A DNA stretch of 40,354 nucleotides from positions 1 to 40,354 of the forward strand of contig CACYFF010000020.1 of assembly GCA_902773665.1 (NCBI GenBank). Reading direction: 5' to 3'. Both the position numbers and the translations under genes were made by a program. This stretch comes from an uncultured Eubacteriales bacterium. Lineage in GTDB: Bacteria > Bacillota > Clostridia > Peptostreptococcales > Anaerovoracaceae. Below the pieces are notes generated by a model. That model did no database searches. It was not told the origin of the DNA and saw nothing but the letters and a program-made list of their open reading frames with translations. Shown one piece after another: positions 7,271-15,799 of this stretch (positions are counted from its first letter, which is position 1; the number at the start of each line of letters is the position of its first letter).

Positions 7271-8599
7271 ATGAGCAAACCGATCGTAGCCATCGTGGGG
7301 CGCCCCAACGTGGGCAAATCCACGTTTTTCAATAAGGTCGTGGGCCGGCGCATCTCCATCGTGGAGGATACACCGGGCGTAACGAGAGACCGCATCATCG
7401 CGGAAGCGGAATGGACGGGTCACCATTTCTTCCTGATCGACACCGGCGGCATCGAACCGGACTCCAAGGAGATCATCCCGGCACAGATGCGCATGCAGGC
7501 GGAGCTGGCCATGGACATGGCCGACGTCGTGCTGTTTATGGTGGACGGCAGAGACGGGCTGACCACCGCAGACGAGGAAGTGGCCGCCATGCTGCGCCGC
7601 AAAGGAAAGGAAGTCATCCTGGTCGCCAACAAGATCGACACAGCGAAGATGCCCGACCACTATTACGATTTCTACGAACTGGGCCTGGGCGAACCCTTCG
7701 CCATCTCCAGCACGAACCAGCTGGGTCTCGGAGACCTGCTGCAGGAGATCGTGGAGCGCTTCCCCGAACGGGACATGGCGGAAGAAGAGGAAGACGACAT
7801 CAAGATCGCCATCATCGGCAAGCCCAACGTGGGCAAGTCCTCCATCGTCAACGCGTTCGTGGGTGAGGAGCGGGTGATCGTGAGCAACATTGCCGGCACC
7901 ACCCGGGATTCCATCGATACGCCTTTCGAGCAGGATGGCGTCAAGTACACGCTGATCGATACCGCCGGCATCCGCCGCCGCAGCAAGGTGACGGACGACG
8001 TGGAGAAGTTCTCCGTCGTACGGGCTGTCGCCGCCATCGAGCGCTGCGACGTAGCGCTGCTGGTGATCGACGCGACGGAAGGCGTTACCGAACAGGATAA
8101 GAAGATCGCCGGCATCGCCCACGAAGCAGGAAAAGGCATCGTCGTCGTCGTCAACAAGTGGGACCTCGTCAAGAAAGAGACGAACACCATGCGGGATTTC
8201 GAGCGGCAGGTGAAGGGCGAACTGGTCTTCATGTCCTACGCGCCCGTGCTGTTTACGTCCGCTCTGAAGGGTCAGCGGCTGCCCCAGGTGCTGCAGACCG
8301 CCAGAAACGTCGCGGAGATGCGGGCGATGCGGGTATCCACGGGTCAGCTGAACAACCTCATCCAGGATGCCATGATGATGAACAATCCGCCCAGCGACAA
8401 GGGCAGACGGCTGAAGATCTACTACGTGACGCAGGTGGGCGTAAAGCCGCCTCTGTTCAGCTTCCAGGTGAACGACCGGGAGCTGATGCATTTCTCCTAC
8501 GCGAGATATCTGGAGAACAAGATCCGGGATGCCTACAGCTTCGCAGGCACTTCCATCAAGTTCGTGTTCCGGGAGAGGGGGGAGAAGGACGATGTTTAA
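7271..8599 (+). CDS. der: Ribosome biogenesis GTPase Der (EngA)
   Basis: A 442-residue tandem GTPase with two complete G domains and a C-terminal KH-like domain, the diagnostic layout of Der. The first P-loop G-R-P-N-V-G-K-S-T is at residues 10-18. The second, G-K-P-N-V-G-K-S-S, starts near residue 183. D-T-P-G/D-T-A-G and N-K-x-D motifs follow in each half. Der acts in assembly of the 50S ribosomal subunit. The start has GAGG upstream. The gene overlaps the start of plsY by 8 nt and heads the der-plsY-gpsA-miaB run common in Bacillota. Confidence 0.97.
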   Translation: MSKPIVAIVGRPNVGKSTFFNKVVGRRISIVEDTPGVTRDRIIAEAEWTGHHFFLIDTGGIEPDSKEIIPAQMRMQAELAMDMADVVLFMVDGRDGLTTADEEVAAMLRRKGKEVILVANKIDTAKMPDHYYDFYELGLGEPFAISSTNQLGLGDLLQEIVERFPERDMAEEEEDDIKIAIIGKPNVGKSSIVNAFVGEERVIVSNIAGTTRDSIDTPFEQDGVKYTLIDTAGIRRRSKVTDDVEKFSVVRAVAAIERCDVALLVIDATEGVTEQDKKIAGIAHEAGKGIVVVVNKWDLVKKETNTMRDFERQVKGELVFMSYAPVLFTSALKGQRLPQVLQTARNVAEMRAMRVSTGQLNNLIQDAMMMNNPPSDKGRRLKIYYVTQVGVKPPLFSFQVNDRELMHFSYARYLENKIRDAYSFAGTSIKFVFRERGEKDDV

Positions 8600-9188
8600 T
8601 CTCTGGTCCATCCTGGCCTGCATCGGGGCCTATTTCCTGGGCAACATCAACCCCGCCATCCTCGTGAGCCGCGTGCTGGGCGGCAAAGAGGGCGATATCC
8701 GCAAACAGGGGAGCGGCAATCCCGGCACGACGAACATGCTGCGGGTCTACGGCAAGAAGGCCGCAGGCGTAACGCTGCTGATCGACGTGCTGAAGGGCGT
8801 TGTTGCCGTCCTCATCGGCCGCGCCATCGGCGGCGAACCTCTGGCATATCTCTGCGGTTTTCTCGTGGAGATTGGCCACATGTGGCCCGTCTGCTGGGGC
8901 TTTAAGGGCGGCAAGGGCATTGCCACCGGCCTCGGCATCCTGCTGGCGATCAACCCGCTTTACGGCCTGCTGGAACTGGCCATCGCCGTCGTCGCGTTCG
9001 TAACGACGAAGATGGTGTCCCCCGGATCCATCGCGGCCGCCATCGGCCTTCCCATCCTGGCGCATTTCTTCGCCCCGGGATTCTTCTGGTATGCGCTGGC
9101 GCTGGCTGTTATCGTCATCTACAAGCACAGAAGCAATATTAAGAAACTGATCAATCACGAGGAGTCGAAGATCAGCTTTAAGAAATAG
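8592..9188 (+). CDS. plsY: Acyl-phosphate:glycerol-3-phosphate acyltransferase PlsY
   Basis: A 198-residue integral membrane enzyme that transfers an acyl group from acyl-phosphate to glycerol-3-phosphate, making lysophosphatidate. The three family motifs are seen: S-G-N-P-G-T-T-N in the first cytoplasmic loop, G-H-M-W-P-V next, and the glycine-rich K-G-G-K-G-I-A-T-G-L-G. The ATG at 8592 overlaps the end of der by 8 nt and gives a normal-length protein that opens with the first membrane segment. Longer upstream extensions would run inside der and are rejected. Its acyl-phosphate donor is made by PlsX, encoded at 33417, and its acceptor by GpsA, encoded next. Confidence 0.95.
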   Translation: MFNLWSILACIGAYFLGNINPAILVSRVLGGKEGDIRKQGSGNPGTTNMLRVYGKKAAGVTLLIDVLKGVVAVLIGRAIGGEPLAYLCGFLVEIGHMWPVCWGFKGGKGIATGLGILLAINPLYGLLELAIAVVAFVTTKMVSPGSIAAAIGLPILAHFFAPGFFWYALALAVIVIYKHRSNIKKLINHEESKISFKK

Positions 9189-9197
9189 GAGTCGACT

Positions 9198-10217
9198 ATG
9201 AGCAAACAAATCGCTGTCATCGGCGCCGGCAGCTGGGGCACCGCCCTGGCGAAGCTGCTGGCCCTCAACGGACATTCCGTGCGCATGTGGGATCTGAACG
9301 CGGAGCATCTGCAGGAGATGCAGGCGAACCGGGAGAACGTCCGGTATCTGCCCGGCGTCAAGCTTCCCGATTCGATCGAGATCTGCATGGAAGAAAGAGA
9401 TTGCCTGAAAGGCGCGGATCTCGTGCTGTTCGGCGTTCCCGCCCAGCATTTCCGCGTCGCGTTCCAGAAGGCGCTGGCGCTGATGCCGGAAGACGCCCTC
9501 ATCGTCAACGTAGCCAAGGGGATCGAACAGGCATCGCTGCAGCGCATGTCCGAGATCGCCTATTCCGTCAAGCCCGGCATAAAGTACGTCGTGCTGTCCG
9601 GTCCTTCCCATGCGGAGGAAGTGGGCCGCGAAATGCCCACGACCGTTGCAGTGGCCTCCAAAGACATGGAGCTGGCCCGGCAGGTGCAGGACATCTTCAT
9701 GAATGACTTTTTCCGCATCTATACGAACGACGATGTGGCAGGGCTGGAACTGGGCGGCTCCCTGAAGAACATCATCGCTCTGGGCGCCGGCATCGCCGAC
9801 GGCCTGGGCTACGGTGACAATGCGAAGGCCGCCATGATGACCCGGGGCATCGTCGAGATGACCCGTCTGGGGGTCAAGCTGGGCGCCCGCCCCGAGACCT
9901 TCTCCGGTCTCTCCGGCGTCGGCGACCTGATCGTCACCTGCTGCTCCATGCATTCGAGAAACCGCCGCTGCGGCATCCTGATCGGCCAGGGCAAAGACCC
10001 CAAGGAGGCCGTGAAGGAAGTCGGCATGGTGGTCGAGGGCATGTACACGGCGGATGCTGCCTACCGGCTGGCGAAGAAACTGGGCGTGGAGATGCCCATC
10101 ACCGAAGCGATCTACAAGGTGGTGCAGGGCGAAGTGTCCGCAGCGGATGCAGTGCACGCGCTGATGACCCGCGCAAAGAAGGGCGAAAACGAGACCCTGG
10201 TAAAGGACCTGTTATAA
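9198..10217 (+). CDS. gpsA: NAD(P)-dependent glycerol-3-phosphate dehydrogenase
   Basis: A 339-residue cytosolic enzyme that reduces dihydroxyacetone phosphate to sn-glycerol-3-phosphate for phospholipid synthesis. The N-terminal Rossmann motif G-A-G-S-W-G is at residues 9-14. The family signature N-I-I-A-L-G-A-G-I-A-D-G is in the middle, with the catalytic lysine just before it in G-G-S-L-K-N. G-L-S-G-V-G-D-L and N-R-R follow. It begins 9 nt after plsY and ends immediately before the miaB ATG. Next to plsY it supplies that enzyme's acceptor substrate. Confidence 0.97.
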   Translation: MSKQIAVIGAGSWGTALAKLLALNGHSVRMWDLNAEHLQEMQANRENVRYLPGVKLPDSIEICMEERDCLKGADLVLFGVPAQHFRVAFQKALALMPEDALIVNVAKGIEQASLQRMSEIAYSVKPGIKYVVLSGPSHAEEVGREMPTTVAVASKDMELARQVQDIFMNDFFRIYTNDDVAGLELGGSLKNIIALGAGIADGLGYGDNAKAAMMTRGIVEMTRLGVKLGARPETFSGLSGVGDLIVTCCSMHSRNRRCGILIGQGKDPKEAVKEVGMVVEGMYTADAAYRLAKKLGVEMPITEAIYKVVQGEVSAADAVHALMTRAKKGENETLVKDLL

Positions 10218-11579
10218 ATGGCAAAGACGTATCACATCATCACCTTCGGCTGCCAGATGAACGAGCGCGACTCGGAGACTTTGGCTGGCATGCTGGAGGC
10301 GGATGGCTTTGTAAAAACGGAAGAGAAGGAAACGGCGGACGTCGTCATCCTGAACACCTGCAGCGTGCGGGAGAACGCGGATAAGAAGTTCTTCGGCGTG
10401 CTGGGACAGCTGAAGCATCCCAAGGAGGATGACCCTACCAAGACCGTATGCGTCTGCGGCTGCATGATGCAGCAGCAGCACGTGATCGACACGCTGAAGC
10501 AGAAATACCCCTGGGTGGACCTGGTGTTCGGCACCCACAACATCTCGGATTTCCCGAAACTGCTGCACGGCGTGCGGGAGACGAACGAGAAGGTCGTGGA
10601 GGTCTGGGAAGACGGAAGGGCGATCGCGGAAGGACTGCCGGCAGCGCGGGAATACCCGTTTAAGGCCTTCGTGAACATCATGTACGGCTGCAACAACTTC
10701 TGCACCTACTGCATCGTGCCCTATACGAGGGGCCGGGAGAGGAGCCGCCGTCCGGAGGACATCCTGGCGGAGGTAAAGCAGCTGGCGGCGAGCGGCTGCA
10801 AGGAGATCACGCTGCTGGGCCAGAACGTAAACTCCTACGGCAAAGTGAAGCACGGCGAGGGCAGCTACTGCTATCTGGAGGAACCGGAAGGACAGCAGGT
10901 GGATTTTGCGAAGCTGCTGCGCATGGTGGACGAGGTGGAGGGGATCGAGCGGATCCGCTTCATGACGAGCCATCCCAAGGATCTGTCGGACGATCTGATC
11001 GAAGCGTTCCGGGACTGCAAACATCTGTGCCACGCCTTCCATCTGCCGGTGCAGAGCGGAAGCGATGCGATCTTAAAGAAGATGAACCGCCATTACGACC
11101 GGGAGCGCTACTTCGAACGCGTGGAAAAGCTGAGAGAAGCCTGCCCGGACATCGCGCTTTCCACGGATATCATCGTGGGATTCCCTGGGGAAACAGAAGA
11201 AGATTTTATGCAAACCATGGATCTGGTGCGTCGCGTGCGCTACGATTCGGCCTTTACGTTCCTGTATTCCGTGCGCCAGGGCACGCCGGCGGCTGGCATG
11301 GAAGATCAGGTGCCGGAAGCGGTCAAGCACGAGCGCTTCAACCGCCTGGTGGAGCTGGTCCACGAGATCCAGGAAGAGAAGGCGGTGGAGTATCAGGACA
11401 AGGTGCTGCCGGTGCTCATCGAAGGCTTCTCCAAGACGGACAAGACCATGCTGACGGGCCGCACGGAGAGCGGCAAGACCGTGGACCTGCCGGGATCTGC
11501 AGACCTGATCGGACAGATCGTGCCGGTACGGATCACGAAGGCGCAGACCTTCTCCTGTTACGGAGAGGTTGCAGAATAA
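10218..11579 (+). CDS. miaB: tRNA-2-methylthio-N6-dimethylallyladenosine synthase MiaB
   Basis: A 453-residue radical-SAM methylthiotransferase that adds a methylthio group to i6A37 of tRNAs. The N-terminal UPF0004 domain carries the auxiliary-cluster cysteines C12, C48 and C82. The radical SAM cluster motif is C158-N-N-F-C162-T-Y-C165. A C-terminal TRAM domain (about the last 65 residues) follows. The motif F-G-C-Q-M-N at the N-terminus favours MiaB over MtaB or RimO. The ATG directly abuts the gpsA stop, so translation is probably coupled. Confidence 0.95.
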   Translation: MAKTYHIITFGCQMNERDSETLAGMLEADGFVKTEEKETADVVILNTCSVRENADKKFFGVLGQLKHPKEDDPTKTVCVCGCMMQQQHVIDTLKQKYPWVDLVFGTHNISDFPKLLHGVRETNEKVVEVWEDGRAIAEGLPAAREYPFKAFVNIMYGCNNFCTYCIVPYTRGRERSRRPEDILAEVKQLAASGCKEITLLGQNVNSYGKVKHGEGSYCYLEEPEGQQVDFAKLLRMVDEVEGIERIRFMTSHPKDLSDDLIEAFRDCKHLCHAFHLPVQSGSDAILKKMNRHYDRERYFERVEKLREACPDIALSTDIIVGFPGETEEDFMQTMDLVRRVRYDSAFTFLYSVRQGTPAAGMEDQVPEAVKHERFNRLVELVHEIQEEKAVEYQDKVLPVLIEGFSKTDKTMLTGRTESGKTVDLPGSADLIGQIVPVRITKAQTFSCYGEVAE

Positions 11580-11628
11580 CAGGTTGGAAGTCCCGGCTCA
11601 ACAGCAGGGCAGAAAAAGGGTTTTTCTA

Positions 11629-12117
11629 ATGAAAACACTGATCGTTTATTATTCCATGGGCGGCAATACGGAATATGCCGCCAAAGAGATCGCAGACCGC
11701 CTAGGCGCGGATCTGCTGCGGATCGAGCCGGTCAAGGCCTATCCGGACAAGGGCTTCAAGAAGTTTTTCTGGGGCGGCAAGGCCTCCGTTATGGCGGAGC
11801 AGCCCGCGCTGCAGCCCTATGCCTTCGATGCGGCGGCGTATGGAAGGGTCATCCTGGGATTTCCGGTTTGGGCCGGCAACGTGACCCCGCCCATCCGTTC
11901 GTTTATCGCGGAAAACAAAGATGCCCTGCGGAACCTGAAGATCGCGTCCTTCGCCTGCGAAAGCGGCGCCGGCGCGGAGAAGGCCTTCGGTAAACTGAAG
12001 GAGGCGCTGGGGCGGTCCTCCCTGGAAGCGGAGCTCATCCTGATCGATCCGAAGGACAAGCCCAGCGGAGAAAATCTGCAGAAGATCGAGGAATTCTGCA
12101 GCGCGTTAAGCGAATAA
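11629..12117 (+). CDS. Flavodoxin-like protein
   Basis: A 162-residue single-domain flavodoxin fold. The N-terminal strand plus FMN-phosphate loop is visible in I-V-Y-Y-S-M-G-G-N-T (about residues 4-13), followed by A-A-K-E-I. A G-F-P-V-W-A-G-N motif in the middle is typical of the flavodoxin_4 type. It probably binds FMN and carries electrons or acts as a small NAD(P)H oxidoreductase. I chose the ATG at 11629 because the flavodoxin strand begins there; an upstream in-frame start lies inside miaB. It is the last gene before the 12134-12160 terminator. A role as electron donor to the radical-SAM MiaB is an attractive inference only. Confidence 0.85.
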   Translation: MKTLIVYYSMGGNTEYAAKEIADRLGADLLRIEPVKAYPDKGFKKFFWGGKASVMAEQPALQPYAFDAAAYGRVILGFPVWAGNVTPPIRSFIAENKDALRNLKIASFACESGAGAEKAFGKLKEALGRSSLEAELILIDPKDKPSGENLQKIEEFCSALSE

Positions 12118-12133
12118 CTAGATTGCAAAAGAG

Positions 12134-12160
12134 ATCCCCGGCTGACTGCCGGGGATTTTT
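12134..12160. terminator. Rho-independent terminator of the der-flavodoxin operon
   Basis: ATCCCCGGC (12134-12142) pairs perfectly with GCCGGGGAT (12148-12156) around a 5-nt loop. It is followed by TTTTT on the plus strand and CTCTTTT on the minus strand. It lies between convergent genes and probably serves both. Confidence 0.9.
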
Positions 12161-12694
12161 CTATAGCGCCTCGTACTCCTCCCGCAGCATGGACATCAGG
12201 TGCACGTCGTACAGTTTGCCGTTCTTGCGGCAGTTGCGGCGCAGCACGCCTTCGTATTGGAATCCGAGGTGCAGGTAGAGGCCGGCCGCCGGGTTGCCGG
12301 TATAGTGATCCAGATAGAGGCGCTCCAGCTTCAGTTCTTCGAAGCAGTATTGCATCATGGCCTGCATGGCTTGCTTCCCATAGCCTTTGCCGCGCAGGGC
12401 AGGGTCTGCGAGGTAGATGCGCCACAGTTCCGCCTTCCATCCTTCGATGATGTCCGCCATCACGATGCGGCCGATGGGCGTGCCGTCCTTGCGGCATATC
12501 GTCAGCTGCATGGCGGAAGGATCGTCGCTGTCCGCGATGAATTTGCGCGTGACCTCCTCCAGCGTCTGTCCGTCCCGGATGCTGAAAAACTCGGTGACGG
12601 CGGGCTGCTGCTCCCACTCATAAAAGTAATTCAGGTCTTCAAAGACGGAAGGGCGCAGGATGAGATCTTCGGTCGTAAGATACGGTGCTTTCAT
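12161..12694 (-). CDS. GNAT family N-acetyltransferase (RimJ/RimL-like)
   Basis: A 177-residue acetyltransferase of the RimJ/RimL type. It starts L-T-T-E-D-L-I-L-R-P, characteristic of that subfamily. The acetyl-CoA pyrophosphate loop appears as L-R-G-K-G-Y-G-K-Q-A about two thirds through, followed by L-Y-L-D-H-Y-T-G-N-P-A-A. Substrate cannot be told; relatives acetylate protein N-termini, antibiotics or small amines. The ATG at 12694 has GGGGGGA upstream and begins just before the fold; an upstream in-frame start 20 codons earlier lies over the promoter and is rejected. It is transcribed divergently from the TetR gene. Confidence 0.85.
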   Translation of the reverse strand: MKAPYLTTEDLILRPSVFEDLNYFYEWEQQPAVTEFFSIRDGQTLEEVTRKFIADSDDPSAMQLTICRKDGTPIGRIVMADIIEGWKAELWRIYLADPALRGKGYGKQAMQAMMQYCFEELKLERLYLDHYTGNPAAGLYLHLGFQYEGVLRRNCRKNGKLYDVHLMSMLREEYEAL

Positions 12695-12724
12695 GGATAT
12701 TTCCCCCCGGATATTGCTGGTAAT

Positions 12725-12754
12725 ATCATAGCACAGAGCGCCGCATCCTGCCAA
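12725..12754 (-). promoter_or_regulatory. Promoter of the GNAT gene
   Basis: On the minus strand TTGGCA (12754-12749) and TATGAT (12730-12725) are spaced 18 nt, and TGc precedes the -10 as an extended element. The -10 lies about 30 nt before the GNAT ATG at 12694. Confidence 0.6.
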
Positions 12755-12775
12755 ACCGGCTGGGCGAAAAATGCC

Positions 12776-12804
12776 TTGACAATAACTGAATGTTCATTTA
12801 ATAT
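12776..12804 (+). promoter_or_regulatory. TetR-gene promoter with an internal operator-like palindrome
   Basis: TTGACA (12776-12781) and TAATAT (12799-12804) are spaced exactly 17 nt. The spacer contains TGAATGTTCA (12787-12796), a dyad with TGAA/TTCA arms resembling the TGAAC/GTTCA operators of many TetR proteins. This suggests autorepression. It is the one promoter in the window with a consensus -35 and no TGn extension. Confidence 0.6.
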
Positions 12805-12819
12805 TAACGCAGGAGCATG

Positions 12820-12837
12820 GCAGGAAGTGTTTCCTGC
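12820..12837 (+). repeat. Perfect inverted repeat at the 5' end of the TetR transcript
   Basis: GCAGGAA (12820-12826) and TTCCTGC (12831-12837) are 7-bp perfect arms around GTGT. It lies just downstream of the predicted transcription start and 9 nt before the ATG at 12847. It could be a second operator half or an RNA hairpin that occludes the start. Confidence 0.5.
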
Positions 12838-12846
12838 TGCGATACT

Positions 12847-13410
12847 ATGAGAACAAGAGACCCCGAAAAACAGAAGAAGATCAAGGAAGCCACCGTGCGG
12901 CTCATCCTGCGGGAGGGCATCAACGGCGCATCGGTTGCAAAGATCGCGAGGGAGGCAGAGGTGTCGCCCGCCACGATCTACGTCTACTACGACAGCAAGG
13001 AAAGCATGCTGTCCGAGATCTTTCAGGAATACTCGGATCAGTCATACCGCTATCTGCTGCGGCGCGTTGACCCGTCCATGGACGGCGCTGCCGTGATCGA
13101 AAGCCTCGTGCGCGGCTACTACGACTACACGCTGGAGCATCAGGAAGTCTACAGCTTCGTGGAACAGTGTTCCCGCTGTCCCGGCCTTGCGGAATACGTA
13201 TCCGAGCCCGACTGCTGCTGCGGCGTCTTCGATGTGCTGCACGCGTATCAGAAACGCGGAGAACTCAAGGCGTACAGCGATCTGGGCCTCGCAGCCGTGC
13301 TGTTCGCGCCGGTCCAGTTCCTGGCCAGAAGCAGCGACTGCGTGCAGAGCGCGCAGATGCAGCTGGACGAACTGGTCGCCATGCTGCAGGATCTGCTGCT
13401 CATCCGCTGA
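12847..13410 (+). CDS. TetR/AcrR family transcriptional regulator
   Basis: A 187-residue regulator with an N-terminal helix-turn-helix (about residues 8-55) containing A-S-V-A-K-I-A-R-E-A-E-V-S-P-A-T-I-Y-V-Y-Y, the TetR recognition helix, followed by an all-helical ligand-binding domain. The C-terminal part has a C-C-C-G cluster near its middle, unusual for the family. An in-frame ATG at 12817 would add 10 residues, but it sits at the predicted transcript start, so I prefer 12847, though its ribosome site is weak. No obvious efflux target is adjacent. The divergent GNAT gene and the gene itself are the likely targets. Confidence 0.85.
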   Translation: MRTRDPEKQKKIKEATVRLILREGINGASVAKIAREAEVSPATIYVYYDSKESMLSEIFQEYSDQSYRYLLRRVDPSMDGAAVIESLVRGYYDYTLEHQEVYSFVEQCSRCPGLAEYVSEPDCCCGVFDVLHAYQKRGELKAYSDLGLAAVLFAPVQFLARSSDCVQSAQMQLDELVAMLQDLLLIR

Positions 13411-13441
13411 TCTTTTGGAAGGGTCACCAGTCCTGAAACCA

Positions 13442-13461
13442 TCCCTGCCTGCGGGCAGGGA
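13442..13461. terminator. Hairpin between the TetR gene and lon
   Basis: TCCCTGCC (13442-13449) pairs with GGCAGGGA (13454-13461) around TGCG. There is no T-run on the plus strand (CTTAAAAAC follows), so it is not a classical terminator. It may be a weak terminator or part of the lon leader. No convincing lon promoter is visible in 13462-13517. Confidence 0.35.
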
Positions 13462-13517
13462 CTTAAAAACGATGAATTTAAACGAACAATCATTTAATTA
13501 AAACGGAGGAAAAGAAC

Positions 13518-15797
13518 GTGCTCGTAATCCCTGTATACAACATCATTCTCGCACCCAATGCCCTGGTGTATTTCTCCTACGAACAGCTGCAGCGCAGTGC
13601 GGGAGGCAAGAGCATCTCGGAAGGGGATAAGGTCTACATTATCGTGGCCAAAGAAAATCAAAACTTTGCGGATCTGGACGAAGACAGCTTTTATCCCATC
13701 GGCGTGGCCGGCACCATCGCCGAAGTGAACAAGCAGGGCTTTGTCTCCGTGCGCACCCACTACCGGATCAATCTGGAAAGCGTGGCGTTCAATGCGGACC
13801 ACACCATTCAGCTGATGGCTTCCCGCCGCCCGGAAACGAAGGATCTGGAGCGGGATGTGGAGCTGGCGAAACTGCAGAATCTGAAAGAAGAGATGCGCAA
13901 GTACGCTTCCGGCTACCGCTGGGCAGATGCTGCGGAGTACTGGCTGGATCAGATCGACTCCATCAACCTGGCTGCCTGCGCCATGTCTCCCTGGCTGAAG
14001 ATCGAAAACGAGGAGCGCTATGCCATCCTGGCCGAAGACAGCGCTCTGGCCCGGGCGGAGCTCATCGAAAAGGTGCTGTACGACTTCCTGGAAGTGGGAC
14101 GGATCACCAACGAGGCCGTCACCAGCCAGCAGCAGGAGCATCAGCAGATCCTGCGGGAACAGGCCATCAAACGCCAGATGGAGCACCTGCAGAAGGAACT
14201 GGACGAGATGCACCCGGAAAACGTGACGGACGTGCAGAAATTCGCCCAGAAGATCGCGGACAGCGGCATGAACGAGACCGCCCGCAAAGAGGCGGAGAAG
14301 GTGCTCAACCGCTTAAAGCAGGAGGGCAAGGAGAGCGTGGAATCCGGCATTCTGTACGATTATCTGGATTTTGTTACGGGCCTCTCCTGGAAGAAAGAGC
14401 AGCCGGAGTACATCGATCTGAAGGAAGCCCGGCGCATCCTGGACGAAGACCATTACGGGCTGAAGAAGGTGAAAGACAGAGTCATCCAGCAGATCGCCGT
14501 CATGAACCTGAAGAAGCAGCAGTCCGGCTCCATCCTGCTGTTCGTCGGCGCCCCCGGCACCGGCAAGACCAGCATCGGCAAGAGCATTGCAAGAGCGCTG
14601 GGAAGAGAATATGTGCGGGTCAGCCTCGGCGGCGTCCACGACGAATCCGATATCCGGGGTCACAGAAGGACCTATATCGGCGCCATGCCCGGCCGCATCA
14701 TGGACGGCATCCAGAAGAGCGACGTCTCCAATCCGGTGATGGTGCTGGACGAAGTGGATAAGCTCTCCGCGTCCTATAACGGCAGCCCGGCCTCCGCGCT
14801 GCTGGAGGTGCTGGATCCGGAGCAGAACAACACCTTTACGGACCATTACATGAACGTGCCCTACGACCTGTCCGACGTGCTGTTCATCTGCACGGCGAAC
14901 ACGACGGACACCATTCCCGAGCCGCTGCTCAACCGCATGGAGGTGATCCAGTTTACGGGATACACGCCCCTGGAAAAGCTGCAGATCGCCAAAGAACATC
15001 TGGTGCCCAAGTCCATGGAAGCCATGGGGATCGAGACGGGCAGGCTGACGATCAGCGACGAAGCGCTGGAGAGCATCATTTCCGACTACACGATGGAGGC
15101 CGGCGTCCGCGGTCTTCGCAAGAAGATCGACTCCCTGTGCCGCAGCATGGCGGTGAGGGTTGCCAGCGAGCCGGATCAGACCTTTGTTCTGGGTCCCGAA
15201 GAGGTGCGCGAAGAATTGCAGGACCGCCCGGTGACCCACGACAAGATCCTGGAGGATGCCCGTCCCGGCGTGGTGACCGGACTGGCCTGGACACCCGTAG
15301 GTGGTGAGATCCTCTACATCGAGACGCTGTTGACGAAGGGGAAGGGCGAGCTCATTCTGACGGGTCAGCTGGGCGACGTGATGCAGGAATCTGCCCGCAT
15401 CGCCCTCAGCCTGGTAAAATCCATGTTCCCCGAAGAGGCGAAGAAACTGGCGGAAAGCGACCTGCACATCCACGTGCCGGCCGGCGCTGTGCCCAAGGAC
15501 GGACCTTCCGCAGGCGTAGCGCTCACCACGGCGCTGTCCTCGCTGCTGACGGGCAGGCCTGTGGATCCGCACATCGCCATGACCGGTGAAGTGGCCCTGC
15601 GAGGCGCCGTAACGCCCATCGGCGGACTTCCGGAAAAGCTGATGGCAGCCCAGAGAGCGGGCATCACAAAAGTCTTCATTCCCGCGGAGAATCAGCAGGA
15701 TCTGAAGGATGTCGCGAAAGAAGTGCTGGATAAGATCGAGATCGTTCCCGTAAAAGAGGTGGGAGAGATCCTGAAGGCTGTCGGCGTGGCCGGATAG
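13518..15797 (+). CDS. lon: ATP-dependent endopeptidase Lon
   Basis: A 759-residue AAA+ serine protease that degrades misfolded and regulatory proteins in the cytosol. The N-terminal LON substrate domain (about 1-190) opens directly with L-V-I-P-V-Y-N. A coiled region follows, then the AAA+ module with Walker A G-A-P-G-T-G-K-T (344-351) and Walker B V-L-D-E-V-D. The protease domain has the catalytic serine in K-D-G-P-S-A-G (S664) and the lysine K707. It starts with GTG at 13518, supported by GGAGG 8 nt upstream. It is slightly shorter than E. coli Lon (784), mainly at the N-terminus. Its stop lies 2 nt from that of the convergent cls, with no terminator between. Confidence 0.95.
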   Translation: MLVIPVYNIILAPNALVYFSYEQLQRSAGGKSISEGDKVYIIVAKENQNFADLDEDSFYPIGVAGTIAEVNKQGFVSVRTHYRINLESVAFNADHTIQLMASRRPETKDLERDVELAKLQNLKEEMRKYASGYRWADAAEYWLDQIDSINLAACAMSPWLKIENEERYAILAEDSALARAELIEKVLYDFLEVGRITNEAVTSQQQEHQQILREQAIKRQMEHLQKELDEMHPENVTDVQKFAQKIADSGMNETARKEAEKVLNRLKQEGKESVESGILYDYLDFVTGLSWKKEQPEYIDLKEARRILDEDHYGLKKVKDRVIQQIAVMNLKKQQSGSILLFVGAPGTGKTSIGKSIARALGREYVRVSLGGVHDESDIRGHRRTYIGAMPGRIMDGIQKSDVSNPVMVLDEVDKLSASYNGSPASALLEVLDPEQNNTFTDHYMNVPYDLSDVLFICTANTTDTIPEPLLNRMEVIQFTGYTPLEKLQIAKEHLVPKSMEAMGIETGRLTISDEALESIISDYTMEAGVRGLRKKIDSLCRSMAVRVASEPDQTFVLGPEEVREELQDRPVTHDKILEDARPGVVTGLAWTPVGGEILYIETLLTKGKGELILTGQLGDVMQESARIALSLVKSMFPEEAKKLAESDLHIHVPAGAVPKDGPSAGVALTTALSSLLTGRPVDPHIAMTGEVALRGAVTPIGGLPEKLMAAQRAGITKVFIPAENQQDLKDVAKEVLDKIEIVPVKEVGEILKAVGVAG

Positions 15798-15799
15798 AA

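Noticed and set aside
8556-10157. A 533-codon minus-strand frame over plsY and gpsA
   Set aside because: Antisense to two conserved genes with motifs and matching start sites.
12817-12846. Earlier ATG for the TetR gene (10 extra codons)
   Set aside because: It falls at the predicted transcription start, and the extra residues lie over a perfect inverted repeat. The family normally begins close to residue 1 of the shorter form.
13471-13500. A 9-codon open frame upstream of lon that could be a leader peptide
   Set aside because: No ribosome site precedes it and its codons show no regulatory pattern.
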